Positions 55,404 through 64,000 of a stretch of 64,000 nucleotides of DNA are shown piece by piece. Within the stretch, counting starts at the first letter, position 1. Every line of letters begins with the position of its first letter. The translations under genes were made by a program, and so were the position numbers. This stretch comes from Psychrobacter sp. JCM 18900 (GTDB lineage Bacteria; Pseudomonadota; Gammaproteobacteria; Pseudomonadales; Moraxellaceae): the NCBI RefSeq assembly GCF_904846625.1, contig NZ_CAJHBL010000002.1, positions 310,001 to 374,000 on the forward strand, in the 5' to 3' direction. The notes beneath the pieces were generated by a model. That model was given only the letters and a program-made list of their open reading frames with translations. It searched no databases and had not been told where the DNA came from.

Positions 55404-57074
55404 ATGAGTCAACAATATACCATCGCTGATTATTTGTTTGATCGTGTCGCAGAAGCGGGTGCATCTGAGATATTTGGCGTACCTGGTGATTTTAACTTAA
55501 CTTTTTTGGATAACGTTCTAGCCTCTGACAAGCTACGCTGGGTGGGTAATACCAATGAGCTAAATGCTGGCTATGCTGCCGATGGCTATGCACGCGAGCG
55601 TGGGTTTGCCGCTATGGTGACGACCTTTGGTGTAGGCGAGCTGTCAGCGATTAACGCGACCGCAGGTTCTTTTGCTGAGTACGCACCGGTATTGCATATC
55701 GTCGGTGCACCAAGCACAGCGCTACAAGACTCAAAGCGCCGTATTCATCATTCGCTTGGTGATGGTGTATTCAATCATTTTATTAAGATGGTCGAGCCTG
55801 TAACGGTGGCACGAGCGCAGCTCACCCCTGAGAACGCTGCCTCAGAAATTGATAGAGTGATTCGCTTAATACTTAAAAAGCATCGCCCAGGTTACTTACT
55901 ATTATCACCAGACGTCGCGCGTCAGCCTATCTACCCACCAACGACCAAGTTGATCGATAGCCAAGAAGACATTACTAGCCAAGCGGCATTATCAGATTTT
56001 AAGCAAGCACTAACCGAGTTTTTGCCAAACAAGACCACGACACTAATGGCAGATTTGATGGTGCATCGTTTGGGGTTACAGCCACAGCTCAAAGCATTGA
56101 TCGCTGATACCGATATTCCTTATACCACGCTATCTTGGGGCAAGACGCTGCTTGATGAAAATAGTGATCGTTGGGCAGGCACTTATGCGGGTGTTGCTTC
56201 GCGTCCAATTGTCAAAGATGCGGTAGAAAACTGCGAATGCCTTATTAAAGTAGGGGTGCAATATACTGACACTACTACCGCAGGGTTTAGTCAAGATATC
56301 AATGAAGATGTGGTCGTAGACTTGCATTATGAGCGTGCTTCTATCAGTGGTAAGAACTTTGCACCGATTGCGCTAAAAGATGCGTTGCAAGCCTTACATG
56401 AAGTGATGACCTCTGGCATTAATATCGTGCCAAAACCTTTCTGTGAAGAAGTTAAGCCACACGAACAAAAAGGTAAAGACAGTGAGGCTATCCGCCAAGA
56501 TGACCTATGGCACATTATCGCTGGCCGCTTAGATCACAATAACTTGGTGTTTTCTGAACAAGGGACGGCTTATTTTGGTATCAGTGATGTGCGTCTGCCA
56601 GAAGGGGTGACGTCATATGGGCAGCCGATGTGGGGGTCAATTGGTTACACGTTGCCTGCCAGCTTGGGCGCCGCAATCGCATCGCCAGATAAACGCAGTG
56701 TTTTATTGATTGGGGATGGTTCAGCATTGCTAACGATCCAAGAGCTAGCGGTCATGATTCAAGAGCGCATCAATCCTGTGATCGTCTTAATCAACAATGA
56801 CGGCTATACGGTAGAGCGCGCGATTCATGGCGAAAACCAATACTATAATGATATTCCTAAATGCGATTGGCAAATCATGCCGCGAGCGTTTGGCGCGACA
56901 GATGCGAATAGCCTATTACTCAAAGCAGAGACGGTGGGCGAGCTAAAATCTGCTTTCGACAAAGCTGCTGCGACTACCGATAAGCTTATAATGATTGAGG
57001 TGATCGCAGACAAGCATGATATTCCGCCATTGCTGGCAGACATCAGCGCGGCATTAAAGCCAAAAAAGGATTAA
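55404..57074 (+). CDS. Thiamine diphosphate-dependent 2-oxoacid decarboxylase (IpdC/KdcA/PDC type)
   Basis: 556 residues, the standard three-domain ThDP fold. The catalytic set is intact: Asp29 (GVPGDF), Glu52 (NTNELNAGYAADGYA), His115-His116 (KRRIHHSLGDG), and the GDGS...NN cofactor motif at about 440-470 (GDGSALLTIQELAVM, NNDGYTVERAIHG). It decarboxylates pyruvate, indolepyruvate, phenylpyruvate or branched 2-oxoacids to aldehydes. The residues around NNDGYTVE resemble indolepyruvate and yeast enzymes more than Zymomonas PDC, but substrate choice is uncertain. Monocistronic with a terminator. Confidence 0.9.
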   Translation: MSQQYTIADYLFDRVAEAGASEIFGVPGDFNLTFLDNVLASDKLRWVGNTNELNAGYAADGYARERGFAAMVTTFGVGELSAINATAGSFAEYAPVLHIVGAPSTALQDSKRRIHHSLGDGVFNHFIKMVEPVTVARAQLTPENAASEIDRVIRLILKKHRPGYLLLSPDVARQPIYPPTTKLIDSQEDITSQAALSDFKQALTEFLPNKTTTLMADLMVHRLGLQPQLKALIADTDIPYTTLSWGKTLLDENSDRWAGTYAGVASRPIVKDAVENCECLIKVGVQYTDTTTAGFSQDINEDVVVDLHYERASISGKNFAPIALKDALQALHEVMTSGINIVPKPFCEEVKPHEQKGKDSEAIRQDDLWHIIAGRLDHNNLVFSEQGTAYFGISDVRLPEGVTSYGQPMWGSIGYTLPASLGAAIASPDKRSVLLIGDGSALLTIQELAVMIQERINPVIVLINNDGYTVERAIHGENQYYNDIPKCDWQIMPRAFGATDANSLLLKAETVGELKSAFDKAAATTDKLIMIEVIADKHDIPPLLADISAALKPKKD

Positions 57075-57110
57075 GCAATTCGTAGAAGCTTACTTAATAG
57101 AAGTGAATAG

Positions 57111-57143
57111 CCCCATTTAGCAACTTAGCTAGATGGGGTTTTT
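57111..57143 (+). terminator. Terminator after the decarboxylase gene
   Basis: CCCCAT-T-TAGC / GCTA-G-ATGGGG stem, 6-nt loop, TTTTT tail. Confidence 0.75.
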
Positions 57144-57264
57144 GCATTTTTTTATCATACGGATTAATTAATCAGCGATTGCTCTTATGTCAGTTTGCAG
57201 ACTTTAGTATCATGGCGGATTGGGCTACGTTCAGCCTTGATAGTCAACAGGAGATGGACCCGTC

Positions 57265-57600
57265 GTGATTTGGTTAAAAATGCTTATCGGCGCCTTGATG
57301 GTACTGGCGATTCAAATGTTCGCCCAAACCCGATTTTTCTATTTGGCGGCACTTGCGCCACTATTCCCCACCTTTACGTTAATCAGTCACTTTATCGTTG
57401 GTACTGAGCGCAGTCCTGCTGATTTAAAGGTCGCGCTGATATTCAGTATGCTTGGTGTCATACCGCATTTAATTTATACCTTTGTGGTGTTTTTTAGCAT
57501 CAGTTATATGAGTTTATACAAAGCACTAATGCTAGGTGTGGTCGCTTGGACGGTTGCGGCTGCGATTCTGGTACTGACATGGCAATACATTCAAGGTTAA
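57265..57600 (+). CDS. GlpM family membrane protein
   Basis: 111 residues, about four hydrophobic helices. The motif LAALAPLFPTFTLISHFIVG followed by Glu-Arg and the overall length fit GlpM, a small inner membrane protein first linked to alginate or glycerol phenotypes in Pseudomonas. GTG start at 57265; GGAG lies 13 bp upstream, a rather long spacing. Single gene. A MITE copy lies in the following gap (57601-58051), which holds nothing else I can support. Confidence 0.8.
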   Translation: MIWLKMLIGALMVLAIQMFAQTRFFYLAALAPLFPTFTLISHFIVGTERSPADLKVALIFSMLGVIPHLIYTFVVFFSISYMSLYKALMLGVVAWTVAAAILVLTWQYIQG

Positions 57601-57697
57601 GTAATATTAAGACGTAAACTCTTTTAGCACAGCAATGATATTTTATAGGCTTCACCTTAATATCTGAGCGTTTTTTATTGAAGGATTTTTTATTGAT

Positions 57698-57873
57698 CTA
57701 GGGCGTGTCTTCAATTCACCCGATAGTCATCTAAATGGGCTAAAAATGGCTAAATCTTGCCAAACATCGTCAAATAGCTGGTTAATATCCCGATATTATC
57801 TGCGCTATTTTTCTTGTTTGACGGCAATTTATCTCATTTTTATCACCATTTTTGAAATGAAGACACGCCCTAG
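57698..57873. mobile_element. 176-bp MITE, copy 2
   Basis: Terminal inverted repeats CTAGGGCGTGTCTTCA and TGAAGACACGCCCTAG, perfect over 16 bp, no ORF. Same length as copy 1 at 31681-31856, roughly 89 percent identical by eye. CTAG at both ends is the likely target duplication. It lies 178 bp upstream of the K+/H+ antiporter gene. Confidence 0.88.
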
Positions 57874-58051
57874 TATTGGCTGCTAGTTCTGATGGTGATG
57901 CTAATATCATTACAAATAATTGTCATTCATATTTTGAATAATGGCCGCTTATGATAGGCTCACTGGTGTAATATCTACTAACAGCAAGATAACGAAAACC
58001 CCATCGCAATCAATTACTATTCTTAATAATAAAAAATAGGGCTCAAAAAAA

Positions 58052-59842
58052 ATGGATACCTTAAATATCCTGTATCTCGTAGGCGCAGTATTAATTTTTG
58101 CCAGCATCATGGCGAGTACATTATCGGCGCGCTTGGGCGTACCATTGTTATTGCTGTTTTTGATAGTGGGTATGTTGGCAGGCGAGCAGGGTATATTGGG
58201 TATTGAGTTCTCTCAATATGCGCTAGCCAATTTCGTTGGGCAGGCAGCCTTAGCTTGTATCTTGCTAGATGGTGGTTTACGTACGTCCTTTAAATCGTTC
58301 CGAGTGGGTCTAAAACCTGCGATTACGCTGGCTACATGGGGCGTATTAGTCACGGTCATGGTGTTAGGGGTATTTGTCACTTGGCTGCTCGATGTCGATT
58401 GGCGCTTTGGTTTGCTGATGGCAGCGATTGTGGGTTCGACCGATGCAGCAGCGGTATTTTCTTTATTACGTAATGGTGGCGTCAAGCTTAACGACCGTGT
58501 ACAAGCAACGCTTGAACTTGAGTCTGGTGCCAACGATCCCTTGGCTATTTTATTAGTCACTGGTTTGATTGCCTTAAATGTTGATCCTGATGGTCAGACA
58601 GTATTTGGCTTTTTAGTTTTATTGCTACAGCAGCTGAGCTTTGGGCTAGGTATGGGCTTATTGTTCGGTTATTTCTTATCCCGATTATTGCCCAAGGTGC
58701 ATTTAGCAGAAGGCATGTACGCCATTTTAATCCTCTCTGCTGGTTTGGCTGTGTTCGCCGCGACCAATCTCATTGGCGGCAGTGGATTTTTGGCGGTATA
58801 CCTCACTGGCGTGCTAATCGGCAACCATAAGGTACGTTCAACAGAGCATGTCATGCGAGTGATGGACAGCTTTGCTTGGCTGTCTCAGGCCGTGCTATTT
58901 GTGGTATTAGGGCTATTGGTCACTCCATCAAACGTCCTCAATGTCTGGCATTATTCGGTGGCGATCGCGCTCTTTATGATCTTTGTGGCGCGTCCCATTG
59001 CCGTCTATACCAGCGTAAAACCATTCAAATTTAAAGACAGAGAGATTGGGTTTATCTCTTGGGTTGGCTTGCGCGGTGCAGTGCCTATTACCTTGGCAAT
59101 TTTACCCGTCATGGCTGGTATAGATAACGCCTTTATGCTGTTTGATATTGCCTTTGGTGTCGTGGTTCTGTCGTTGATTTTGCAAGGCACAACCATCCCG
59201 ACGATGGCCAATCTGTTTAAGGTACGTATTCCAACCAACAAAGATCCCAAAGAAGAGCATGAGGTTTGGGTATCGGATAAGGCCAGTATCACGCTGTATG
59301 AGTTTGAGGCAAAATCAGGTGCATTTGCCATTGGGCGTCATCCTATGGGTATCTCCAAAGGCATCAATCCAGATGAAATCAGTGTCTTTGCGCTAGTCCG
59401 TAATCAGCAAATCGTAGTAGTCGATGACAATACAAAGCTAAAATTCGGCGACAGTGTCTGGTATGCCATGAGAGGTAATCACGCGAGCAAAATCGCCAAG
59501 ATTTTTAATGACACAACATTAGATCGCAAAGCTATCGATGATTTCTATGGCGATTGGTTGCTATCACCGAGTGTTAAGCTTGGAGACTTGCCGTTTTTTA
59601 CAGGAATTATGGCGTCTGAGACTCTGGTAAAAACACTCAAAACGTCTGATGAAGACAGCGCAAAAAACATGTGGGAGCAGACGGTGGCCGAGTACGTGAA
59701 ATCACACTTAGGTACTGCGCCAGTGTCGGGCGATACTGTTGTGATAAGCGATGAATGGTCATTGGTTATTAAGGAAGTCGATGACAAAGGGAAGCTAAGA
59801 ACCATTGGTCTAAAGTATCAAGACCAAGTAGCAACCGCCTAA
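58052..59842 (+). CDS. cvrA: Potassium/proton antiporter, CvrA/NhaP2 type
   Basis: 596 residues. N-terminal CPA1 exchanger domain with about 12-13 helices (to about 390): LLFLIVGMLAGEQG, SGANDPLAILLV (ion-binding Asp in the NDP motif) and GLRGAVPITLAI. The cytosolic TrkA-C and CorC-HlyC-like domains follow (about 400-596). It exports K+ (or Na+) in exchange for H+ and helps after osmotic or alkaline shock. Fits with the osmolyte carriers elsewhere in the window, but is not linked to them. Confidence 0.92.
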   Translation: MDTLNILYLVGAVLIFASIMASTLSARLGVPLLLLFLIVGMLAGEQGILGIEFSQYALANFVGQAALACILLDGGLRTSFKSFRVGLKPAITLATWGVLVTVMVLGVFVTWLLDVDWRFGLLMAAIVGSTDAAAVFSLLRNGGVKLNDRVQATLELESGANDPLAILLVTGLIALNVDPDGQTVFGFLVLLLQQLSFGLGMGLLFGYFLSRLLPKVHLAEGMYAILILSAGLAVFAATNLIGGSGFLAVYLTGVLIGNHKVRSTEHVMRVMDSFAWLSQAVLFVVLGLLVTPSNVLNVWHYSVAIALFMIFVARPIAVYTSVKPFKFKDREIGFISWVGLRGAVPITLAILPVMAGIDNAFMLFDIAFGVVVLSLILQGTTIPTMANLFKVRIPTNKDPKEEHEVWVSDKASITLYEFEAKSGAFAIGRHPMGISKGINPDEISVFALVRNQQIVVVDDNTKLKFGDSVWYAMRGNHASKIAKIFNDTTLDRKAIDDFYGDWLLSPSVKLGDLPFFTGIMASETLVKTLKTSDEDSAKNMWEQTVAEYVKSHLGTAPVSGDTVVISDEWSLVIKEVDDKGKLRTIGLKYQDQVATA

Positions 59843-59989
59843 AATTTCATCAAAACTTTTTAATAGCTAATGATCAAAATAGTAAGGCAATTAGCTATTA
59901 AAAGTATTCAGTTAGAAACGACTCACTAGCTACTAATAGCTTGAAAATAGAAAGCAGTTAAAATAAAAGGAGCCAGTTTTGCTGATAAA

Positions 59990-60910
59990 TTAGGCCTTGG
60001 AATAATTCTCTGACAACAAATTTATCATTTTATTCAAAAAATCTGCCACATGCTTGTGCAGATTCTCTCTGTATGCCCAGTGATGCTTCACCTCGTAACT
60101 TGCCTCATCAGGCAGTAATATTTTCATCAGCCCCATCTCTTCGTAGCGCATTGCTAGATCGCGTGGCAAATAACCCACATGGTGACCTGCTAGGATAAGC
60201 TGCGCGGTGGCTTCCATCTGATAGGTAGTTGCGCTCAGTATCTTTGGACGAATATGATTGATGCTGACATCAGTAATATAGCCTCGTTTCACCCAATGAT
60301 GGTCTTGCTCTAATTCCTCAAATGTTAGCTTGTCAGGCTCATGAAATGAGCGATGCTCACGCCCGCAGCAGACCACTTGTGTTTCGATAAAAGCAGGTTG
60401 AAAGGTCAATAGCGGTGGAAAGCTACCAAAGTATCCCACACCAATATCACTCTCGTTACCGAGGAGTTTTTCTATCATGCTCTCAGGACTTTGCACGTCA
60501 ATCGAAAAGTGTATTAATGGATTGTCACGGTAGCTAGCAGCCAAACACTGACGCAGCGCATCATAAAAAAGCGTCGGCATCTGATCGATTAAACACAGTC
60601 TGATGTGACCACCACGCACAGAATCTAACTGACGGATATAGTGCAACTGATGTTGAAAGCTGGCAACGGCCTCGGTAAAGCTCAAACAAGCCTCATACAC
60701 TGCTGCGCCGTCCTCTGTCAGCTTAAACCCTGCACGACCACGATGGCACAGCGTCATTCCTAAGCGGTCTTCTAAATGCGTCAAATGTCCACTGATCACA
60801 GAAGTAGTAACATTTAAGCGTGACTGAGCGGCTGTCACGCCCTGACACTCCACGATCGCCATAAAGCTACGTAGTGTTTTTATATCTATTTTTATCAACT
60901 CATCTAGCAT
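59990..60910 (-). CDS. LysR-family transcriptional regulator
   Basis: 306 residues from ATG 60910, which has AGGGTGG 7 bp upstream; the preceding TTG is in frame but less likely. Winged helix-turn-helix at about 5-65 (TLRSFMAIVECQGVTAAQSR, LNVTTSVISGHLTHLEDR), then a ligand-binding domain. It is divergent from the ureohydrolase gene and probably controls it, as GbuR-type and similar LysR regulators do in Pseudomonas (inference). Confidence 0.88.
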   Translation of the reverse strand: MLDELIKIDIKTLRSFMAIVECQGVTAAQSRLNVTTSVISGHLTHLEDRLGMTLCHRGRAGFKLTEDGAAVYEACLSFTEAVASFQHQLHYIRQLDSVRGGHIRLCLIDQMPTLFYDALRQCLAASYRDNPLIHFSIDVQSPESMIEKLLGNESDIGVGYFGSFPPLLTFQPAFIETQVVCCGREHRSFHEPDKLTFEELEQDHHWVKRGYITDVSINHIRPKILSATTYQMEATAQLILAGHHVGYLPRDLAMRYEEMGLMKILLPDEASYEVKHHWAYRENLHKHVADFLNKMINLLSENYSKA

Positions 60911-61230
60911 CAATCGCCACCCTATATCAAATTAATTAAATAGTAATGGATAAGGATTGAGTAATTTTCATAATCCTTACTTTTCTATATGTATTCGTAC
61001 CATCTACTAAGAAATAAAAAGTAAAAGCTAATTTTATCAAGGTTTTAAGGTTACCTAACAAAACATTCTGCTTGTCAAAACTTCTGATAATAATATGTAA
61101 ATTTCGTTTACTACGAAAAAATAGAAGTTTGCTTCTGAATTTTACCATGGTTCATGCTCTTATATTTATGTATTGTCAATGGCATGTAGCAAATTGTGTA
61201 CTTAAACCAAATAGAACAAGGAAGTAACTT
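60911..61230. other. Divergent promoter region, LysR and ureohydrolase
   Basis: 320 bp, AT-rich. ATTGTCAAT at 61172-61180 is a short dyad 50 bp before the ureohydrolase start that could be part of a LysR box. No clear -35/-10 pair and no gene. Confidence 0.35.
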
Positions 61231-62199
61231 ATGACATTCAATCAACCATTAAGCGGCAATGATATGCCAAGATTTGGCGGTTTCGCTTCTATGATGCGTC
61301 TGCCAACTCAAGCCGATGCTGAAGGGTTAGATGTGGCGTTCGTTGGCGTACCTTTAGACATTGGTGCATCCAACCGTAGCGGTGCAAGATTGGGTCCTAG
61401 ACAGATTCGTGATGAGTCAAGAATGATTCGTCCCTACAATGTGGCCACTCGCGCTGCACCTTTTGAGTCATTACAAGTCGCTGACATCGGCGATGTGCCT
61501 ATCAATACATTCAACCTGCTAAAAAGCGTTGATATCATCGAAAAATTCTATACCGATAAAATCGTCAAACACGGTGCGATCCCTTTAACATTAGGCGGCG
61601 ACCATACCATTGCACTGCCTATCTTGCGCGCACTTGCCAAAAAACACGGCCCTGTCGGTATGGTGCACATCGATGCCCATGCTGATATCAATGATGATAT
61701 GTTTGGCGAAAAAATCGCGCATGGTACGCCGTTCCGCCGCGCTGTTGAAGAAAACCTCATCGATGGCAATCGTGTGGTACAGATTGGTCTACGTGGTACA
61801 GGCTACAGTGCTGAAGAGTTTGACTGGTCAACTGAGCAAGGATTCCGTGTGGTACCTGCTGAAGAGTGCTGGTATAAGTCACTAACCCCGCTCATGGCTG
61901 AAGTACGCGAAAAGCTAGGAGATGGTCCTGTCTATTTGAGCTTCGATATCGACGGTATTGATCCTGCGTTTGCCCCAGGTACAGGCACTGCTGAAATCGG
62001 TGGCCTGACCTCTACTCAAGGTATCGAAATCATTCGCGGTATGCGCGGTCTAGACGTGGTAGGTGGGGACTTAGTTGAAGTATCACCACCGTATGATCCA
62101 TTTGGTAATACCTCGGTATTGGCGGCGAACTTATTGTTCGAGATGCTATGCATCCTGCCGGGCGTACGCTATGACGACAAGGTTAAAGCGGTTTACTAA
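61231..62199 (+). CDS. Ureohydrolase (agmatinase / guanidinobutyrase type)
   Basis: 322 residues. All arginase-fold Mn ligands: His125 (GGDHT), Asp148, His150 and Asp152 (HIDAHAD) and the pair in SFDIDGIDPAFAPGTG near 235-240. It cleaves a guanidino group to urea and an amine. AAGGAAG precedes the start. Neighbours are a divergent LysR gene, an NCS1 permease 139 bp downstream and a nitrilase-family hydrolase. That grouping fits 4-guanidinobutyrate or another guanidino acid better than plain polyamine synthesis (inference), so no speB symbol is given. Confidence 0.88.
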   Translation: MTFNQPLSGNDMPRFGGFASMMRLPTQADAEGLDVAFVGVPLDIGASNRSGARLGPRQIRDESRMIRPYNVATRAAPFESLQVADIGDVPINTFNLLKSVDIIEKFYTDKIVKHGAIPLTLGGDHTIALPILRALAKKHGPVGMVHIDAHADINDDMFGEKIAHGTPFRRAVEENLIDGNRVVQIGLRGTGYSAEEFDWSTEQGFRVVPAEECWYKSLTPLMAEVREKLGDGPVYLSFDIDGIDPAFAPGTGTAEIGGLTSTQGIEIIRGMRGLDVVGGDLVEVSPPYDPFGNTSVLAANLLFEMLCILPGVRYDDKVKAVY

Positions 62200-62338
62200 T
62201 CGTTATGTCTCAATATGATAACCATAAAAGGAATGGGTTATTGACAGTCTCTTATGGGTGAGATGTGGAGCATAAAGTAGCTTTATCGGCACCAGTATAA
62301 CTACTGGTATTAATATAACTCGGTTAAGGAAGACGCTA

Positions 62339-63685
62339 ATGAGTAAACCTTCTTCATTTTTTGGTCAAGATACCCTTTCTCCAAATGAAGCTGGACACAG
62401 TTTGGGTTCAATTGGTACGTTTGCGCTGTGGTTTGGTGCCAATATCGTAGTCACGACCATCTTAACTGGAATGTTGTTGGTACCAGATCTACGATTTACC
62501 ACTGCTATTACGACCGTACTCATTGGTTCTTTAATCGGTGCAATTCCACTGCTTTTGGTTGGTTTGATGGGCCAGCGTACCGGCCTACCATCGATGGCTC
62601 TGACACGTAGAGCTTATGGACCACTTGGTAGCCAGTTGATTTCACTGGTAAACATGGGTGTGCTCATTGCGTGGAGCTGTATTCAGGCGCTGCTCGCTGG
62701 CATGAGTCTGAACTACGCGATTGAAGCGACCACAGGTTATAGCAACCTACCACTGTTTGTGATCTTGTGTGAGACAGTCGTGGTACTGATTGTGCTACGT
62801 GGTCACCTCGGTATTGAGCTTGTCGAACGTTGGGCGGCACTAGCCATGGCAGGTCTTACGGTTGTCGTGCTCTATCAACTTAATCAACATTATGATGTAT
62901 CGACCCTGTTTGAGATGCCAGTTGAATCACGTAATGGTATTACGTTAGGTATCGCGTTTGATATCGTCATTGCCACTGCGTTTTCTTGGATGTCTTCAGC
63001 AGCTGATTACAACCGTAACTGTAAGACTTCAAAGATTGCCGTATGGGGTACTTACTTTGGCTACATCATGGCGGCTATCGTTGCGATGGGTTTGGGTGCG
63101 ACGATATCAGGGCTTTCTATCTTAAGCGGTATGGAACAGACTTACGATCCGACTCGTCTGCTTGCTGACTTTGGTTTTGGTTTGCCAGCTGCGCTAGTTA
63201 TCTTCTTTTCAGTCATGACAACCAATGTAATGGCAGTCTATAGCGCAACGCTATCCTGCATGAACATCGCTCCTAACATGAGCTTTTGGAAACCTGCACT
63301 TATCATTGGCCTGGTCACTATCTTTGGGGCGCTGATACCAGGCATTTTAGACCAGTTCCAAAACTTCTTATTGATCGTAGGTGCACTATTTATCCCAGCA
63401 TTTTCAGTCATGATTGTCGATTATTATCTTGTTGGCCAAGAAGGCTACACCGCAAAGCTGCTTGATTCTACTAAACAATTAGGACGTCCTACTGCAAAGA
63501 TTGCTATCGCAGCATATCTAATCGGTGCAGCGCTTGCCGCATACTGGACTTTGATAGCGCCTCCATCTTTCGGTGCTTCATTACCTGTCTTTATCATTAC
63601 TGGTGGACTTTACTGGTTAGGTGCGACTCTGTTCACTCGCCCTAGTAGCGTTGTCACTTCAGCTCAAAAGGAGCCATCATTGTGA
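62339..63685 (+). CDS. NCS1-family permease (cytosine/purine/allantoin type)
   Basis: 448 residues, about 12 membrane segments. The NCS1 pattern includes an N-terminal helix with WFGANIVVTTILTGMLL, GQRTGLPSMALTRRAYGPLG and AFSWMSSAADYNRNCKTSK. CodB-type carriers import nucleobases, but homologues beside ureohydrolases may import guanidino compounds (inference). AAGGAAG precedes the start. Its stop overlaps the next gene start (GTGA), so it is translationally coupled to the hydrolase. Confidence 0.88.
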   Translation: MSKPSSFFGQDTLSPNEAGHSLGSIGTFALWFGANIVVTTILTGMLLVPDLRFTTAITTVLIGSLIGAIPLLLVGLMGQRTGLPSMALTRRAYGPLGSQLISLVNMGVLIAWSCIQALLAGMSLNYAIEATTGYSNLPLFVILCETVVVLIVLRGHLGIELVERWAALAMAGLTVVVLYQLNQHYDVSTLFEMPVESRNGITLGIAFDIVIATAFSWMSSAADYNRNCKTSKIAVWGTYFGYIMAAIVAMGLGATISGLSILSGMEQTYDPTRLLADFGFGLPAALVIFFSVMTTNVMAVYSATLSCMNIAPNMSFWKPALIIGLVTIFGALIPGILDQFQNFLLIVGALFIPAFSVMIVDYYLVGQEGYTAKLLDSTKQLGRPTAKIAIAAYLIGAALAAYWTLIAPPSFGASLPVFIITGGLYWLGATLFTRPSSVVTSAQKEPSL

Positions 63686-64000
63686 AATTGATGATTGCTC
63701 AAACCAGTCCTTTACTGGCTGAAGCGACGGCCAATCTAGAAGCTTTAGAGTCGCTTTGTCGCCTAGCAGTAGAGGCAAAAGTAGATCTGCTCGCGTTGCC
63801 AGAGCTTGCATTCACAGGCTACAACATCTTTGAGCGTCTTGATCGCTTAGCGCAAACTATCGATGGTCCAATTGTCACTGAAGCAGCTAGGCTTGCTAAT
63901 AAATATAACTTGCATCTACTATTTGGTCTCGCTGAGCGCCAGTCTAATGGTGAGTTAAGCAACTCTGCCATACTGCTAGATGAGAATGGGCAACACCTTG
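63682..64000 (+). CDS. Carbon-nitrogen hydrolase (nitrilase superfamily), N-terminal part
   Basis: 106 codons up to the window edge, continuing beyond it. GTG start overlapping the permease stop (GTGA), with AGGAG 8 bp upstream. The catalytic Glu is in LLALPELAFTGYNI, the first active-site region of the nitrilase fold; Lys and Cys would lie beyond the edge. Such enzymes hydrolyse amides or ureido groups. Coupled to the permease and near the ureohydrolase, it could be a 4-guanidinobutyramide hydrolase (inference). Confidence 0.85.
   Translation, partial: MKLMIAQTSPLLAEATANLEALESLCRLAVEAKVDLLALPELAFTGYNIFERLDRLAQTIDGPIVTEAARLANKYNLHLLFGLAERQSNGELSNSAILLDENGQHL

Noticed and set aside
1..64000. 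CRISPR array, prophage, rRNA operon or full insertion sequence
   Set aside because: No regularly spaced repeats of CRISPR type, no phage structural or transposase genes and no rRNA sequence were seen; only MITE-like elements without ORFs occur.

Overview
The window looks like chromosomal DNA from a Moraxellaceae gammaproteobacterium, most likely Psychrobacter. Support for this: a bifunctional RNase HI/DnaQ fusion, a soluble RnfB-like protein next to nth, a FimL-type protein, several BCCT osmolyte carriers, and the general codon style. Gene density is normal. I see no CRISPR array, no rRNA, no complete insertion sequence and no prophage. Both ends cut genes: an acyl-CoA synthetase on the left and a nitrilase-family amidohydrolase on the right.

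Layout. 0-1.3 kb: end of an acyl-CoA degradation cluster. 1.4-6.3 kb: L,D-transpeptidase, ClpB behind a sigma-32-like promoter, and a lipoprotein sugar dehydrogenase. 6.5-12 kb: three tandem BCCT transporters made by duplication. 12-21.4 kb, mostly minus strand: Kazal-like lipoprotein, DUF3144 protein, MetK, Nth, RnfB-like protein, NudC, FimL-like protein, RNase H-DnaQ. 21.7-24.8 kb: small envelope proteins and a Tat-exported LD-carboxypeptidase. 24.8-31.6 kb: GlxA-type regulator divergent from an acyl-CoA dehydrogenase/MDR/SDR/SDR/CoA-lyase cluster. 32-35.4 kb: ArfB and two MFS exporters. 36-37.7 kb: an unrecognised protein plus a small alpha/beta hydrolase. 37.8-39.5 kb: acuR-acuI. 39.9-47.5 kb: an unknown protein, then a TetR regulator divergent from a beta-oxidation operon (LCAD-type dehydrogenase, thiolase, FadB/FadJ-type protein, CaiB/BaiF transferase). 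47.8-50.7 kb: small housekeeping and unknown genes including RluF. 50.9-54.7 kb: class V aminotransferase, dicarboxylate/amino-acid symporter and LysR, looking AT-rich and next to tRNA-Gly. 55.4-59.8 kb: 2-oxoacid decarboxylase, GlpM-like protein, K+/H+ antiporter. 60-64 kb: LysR divergent from ureohydrolase, NCS1 permease and nitrilase-type hydrolase, resembling guanidino-compound catabolism.

The least routine signals are in non-coding DNA. A 176-bp MITE occurs twice, and one copy is inserted inside a different MITE-like repeat. An uninterrupted copy of that second repeat elsewhere in the window lets the empty target site (CTAG) be read. Several regulator genes come with visible candidate operators: three AcuR-type sites, one inside a promoter that appears to drive a leaderless acuR mRNA; paired GTAAT-N4-ATTAC palindromes; a tandem 13-bp motif by the GlxA gene; and a palindrome on the -35 of an MFS exporter promoter. 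I do not see a convincing wholly new multi-gene system. The best candidates for unexplored function are the 36.1-37.7 kb pair and the aminotransferase/symporter/LysR unit beside tRNA-Gly.
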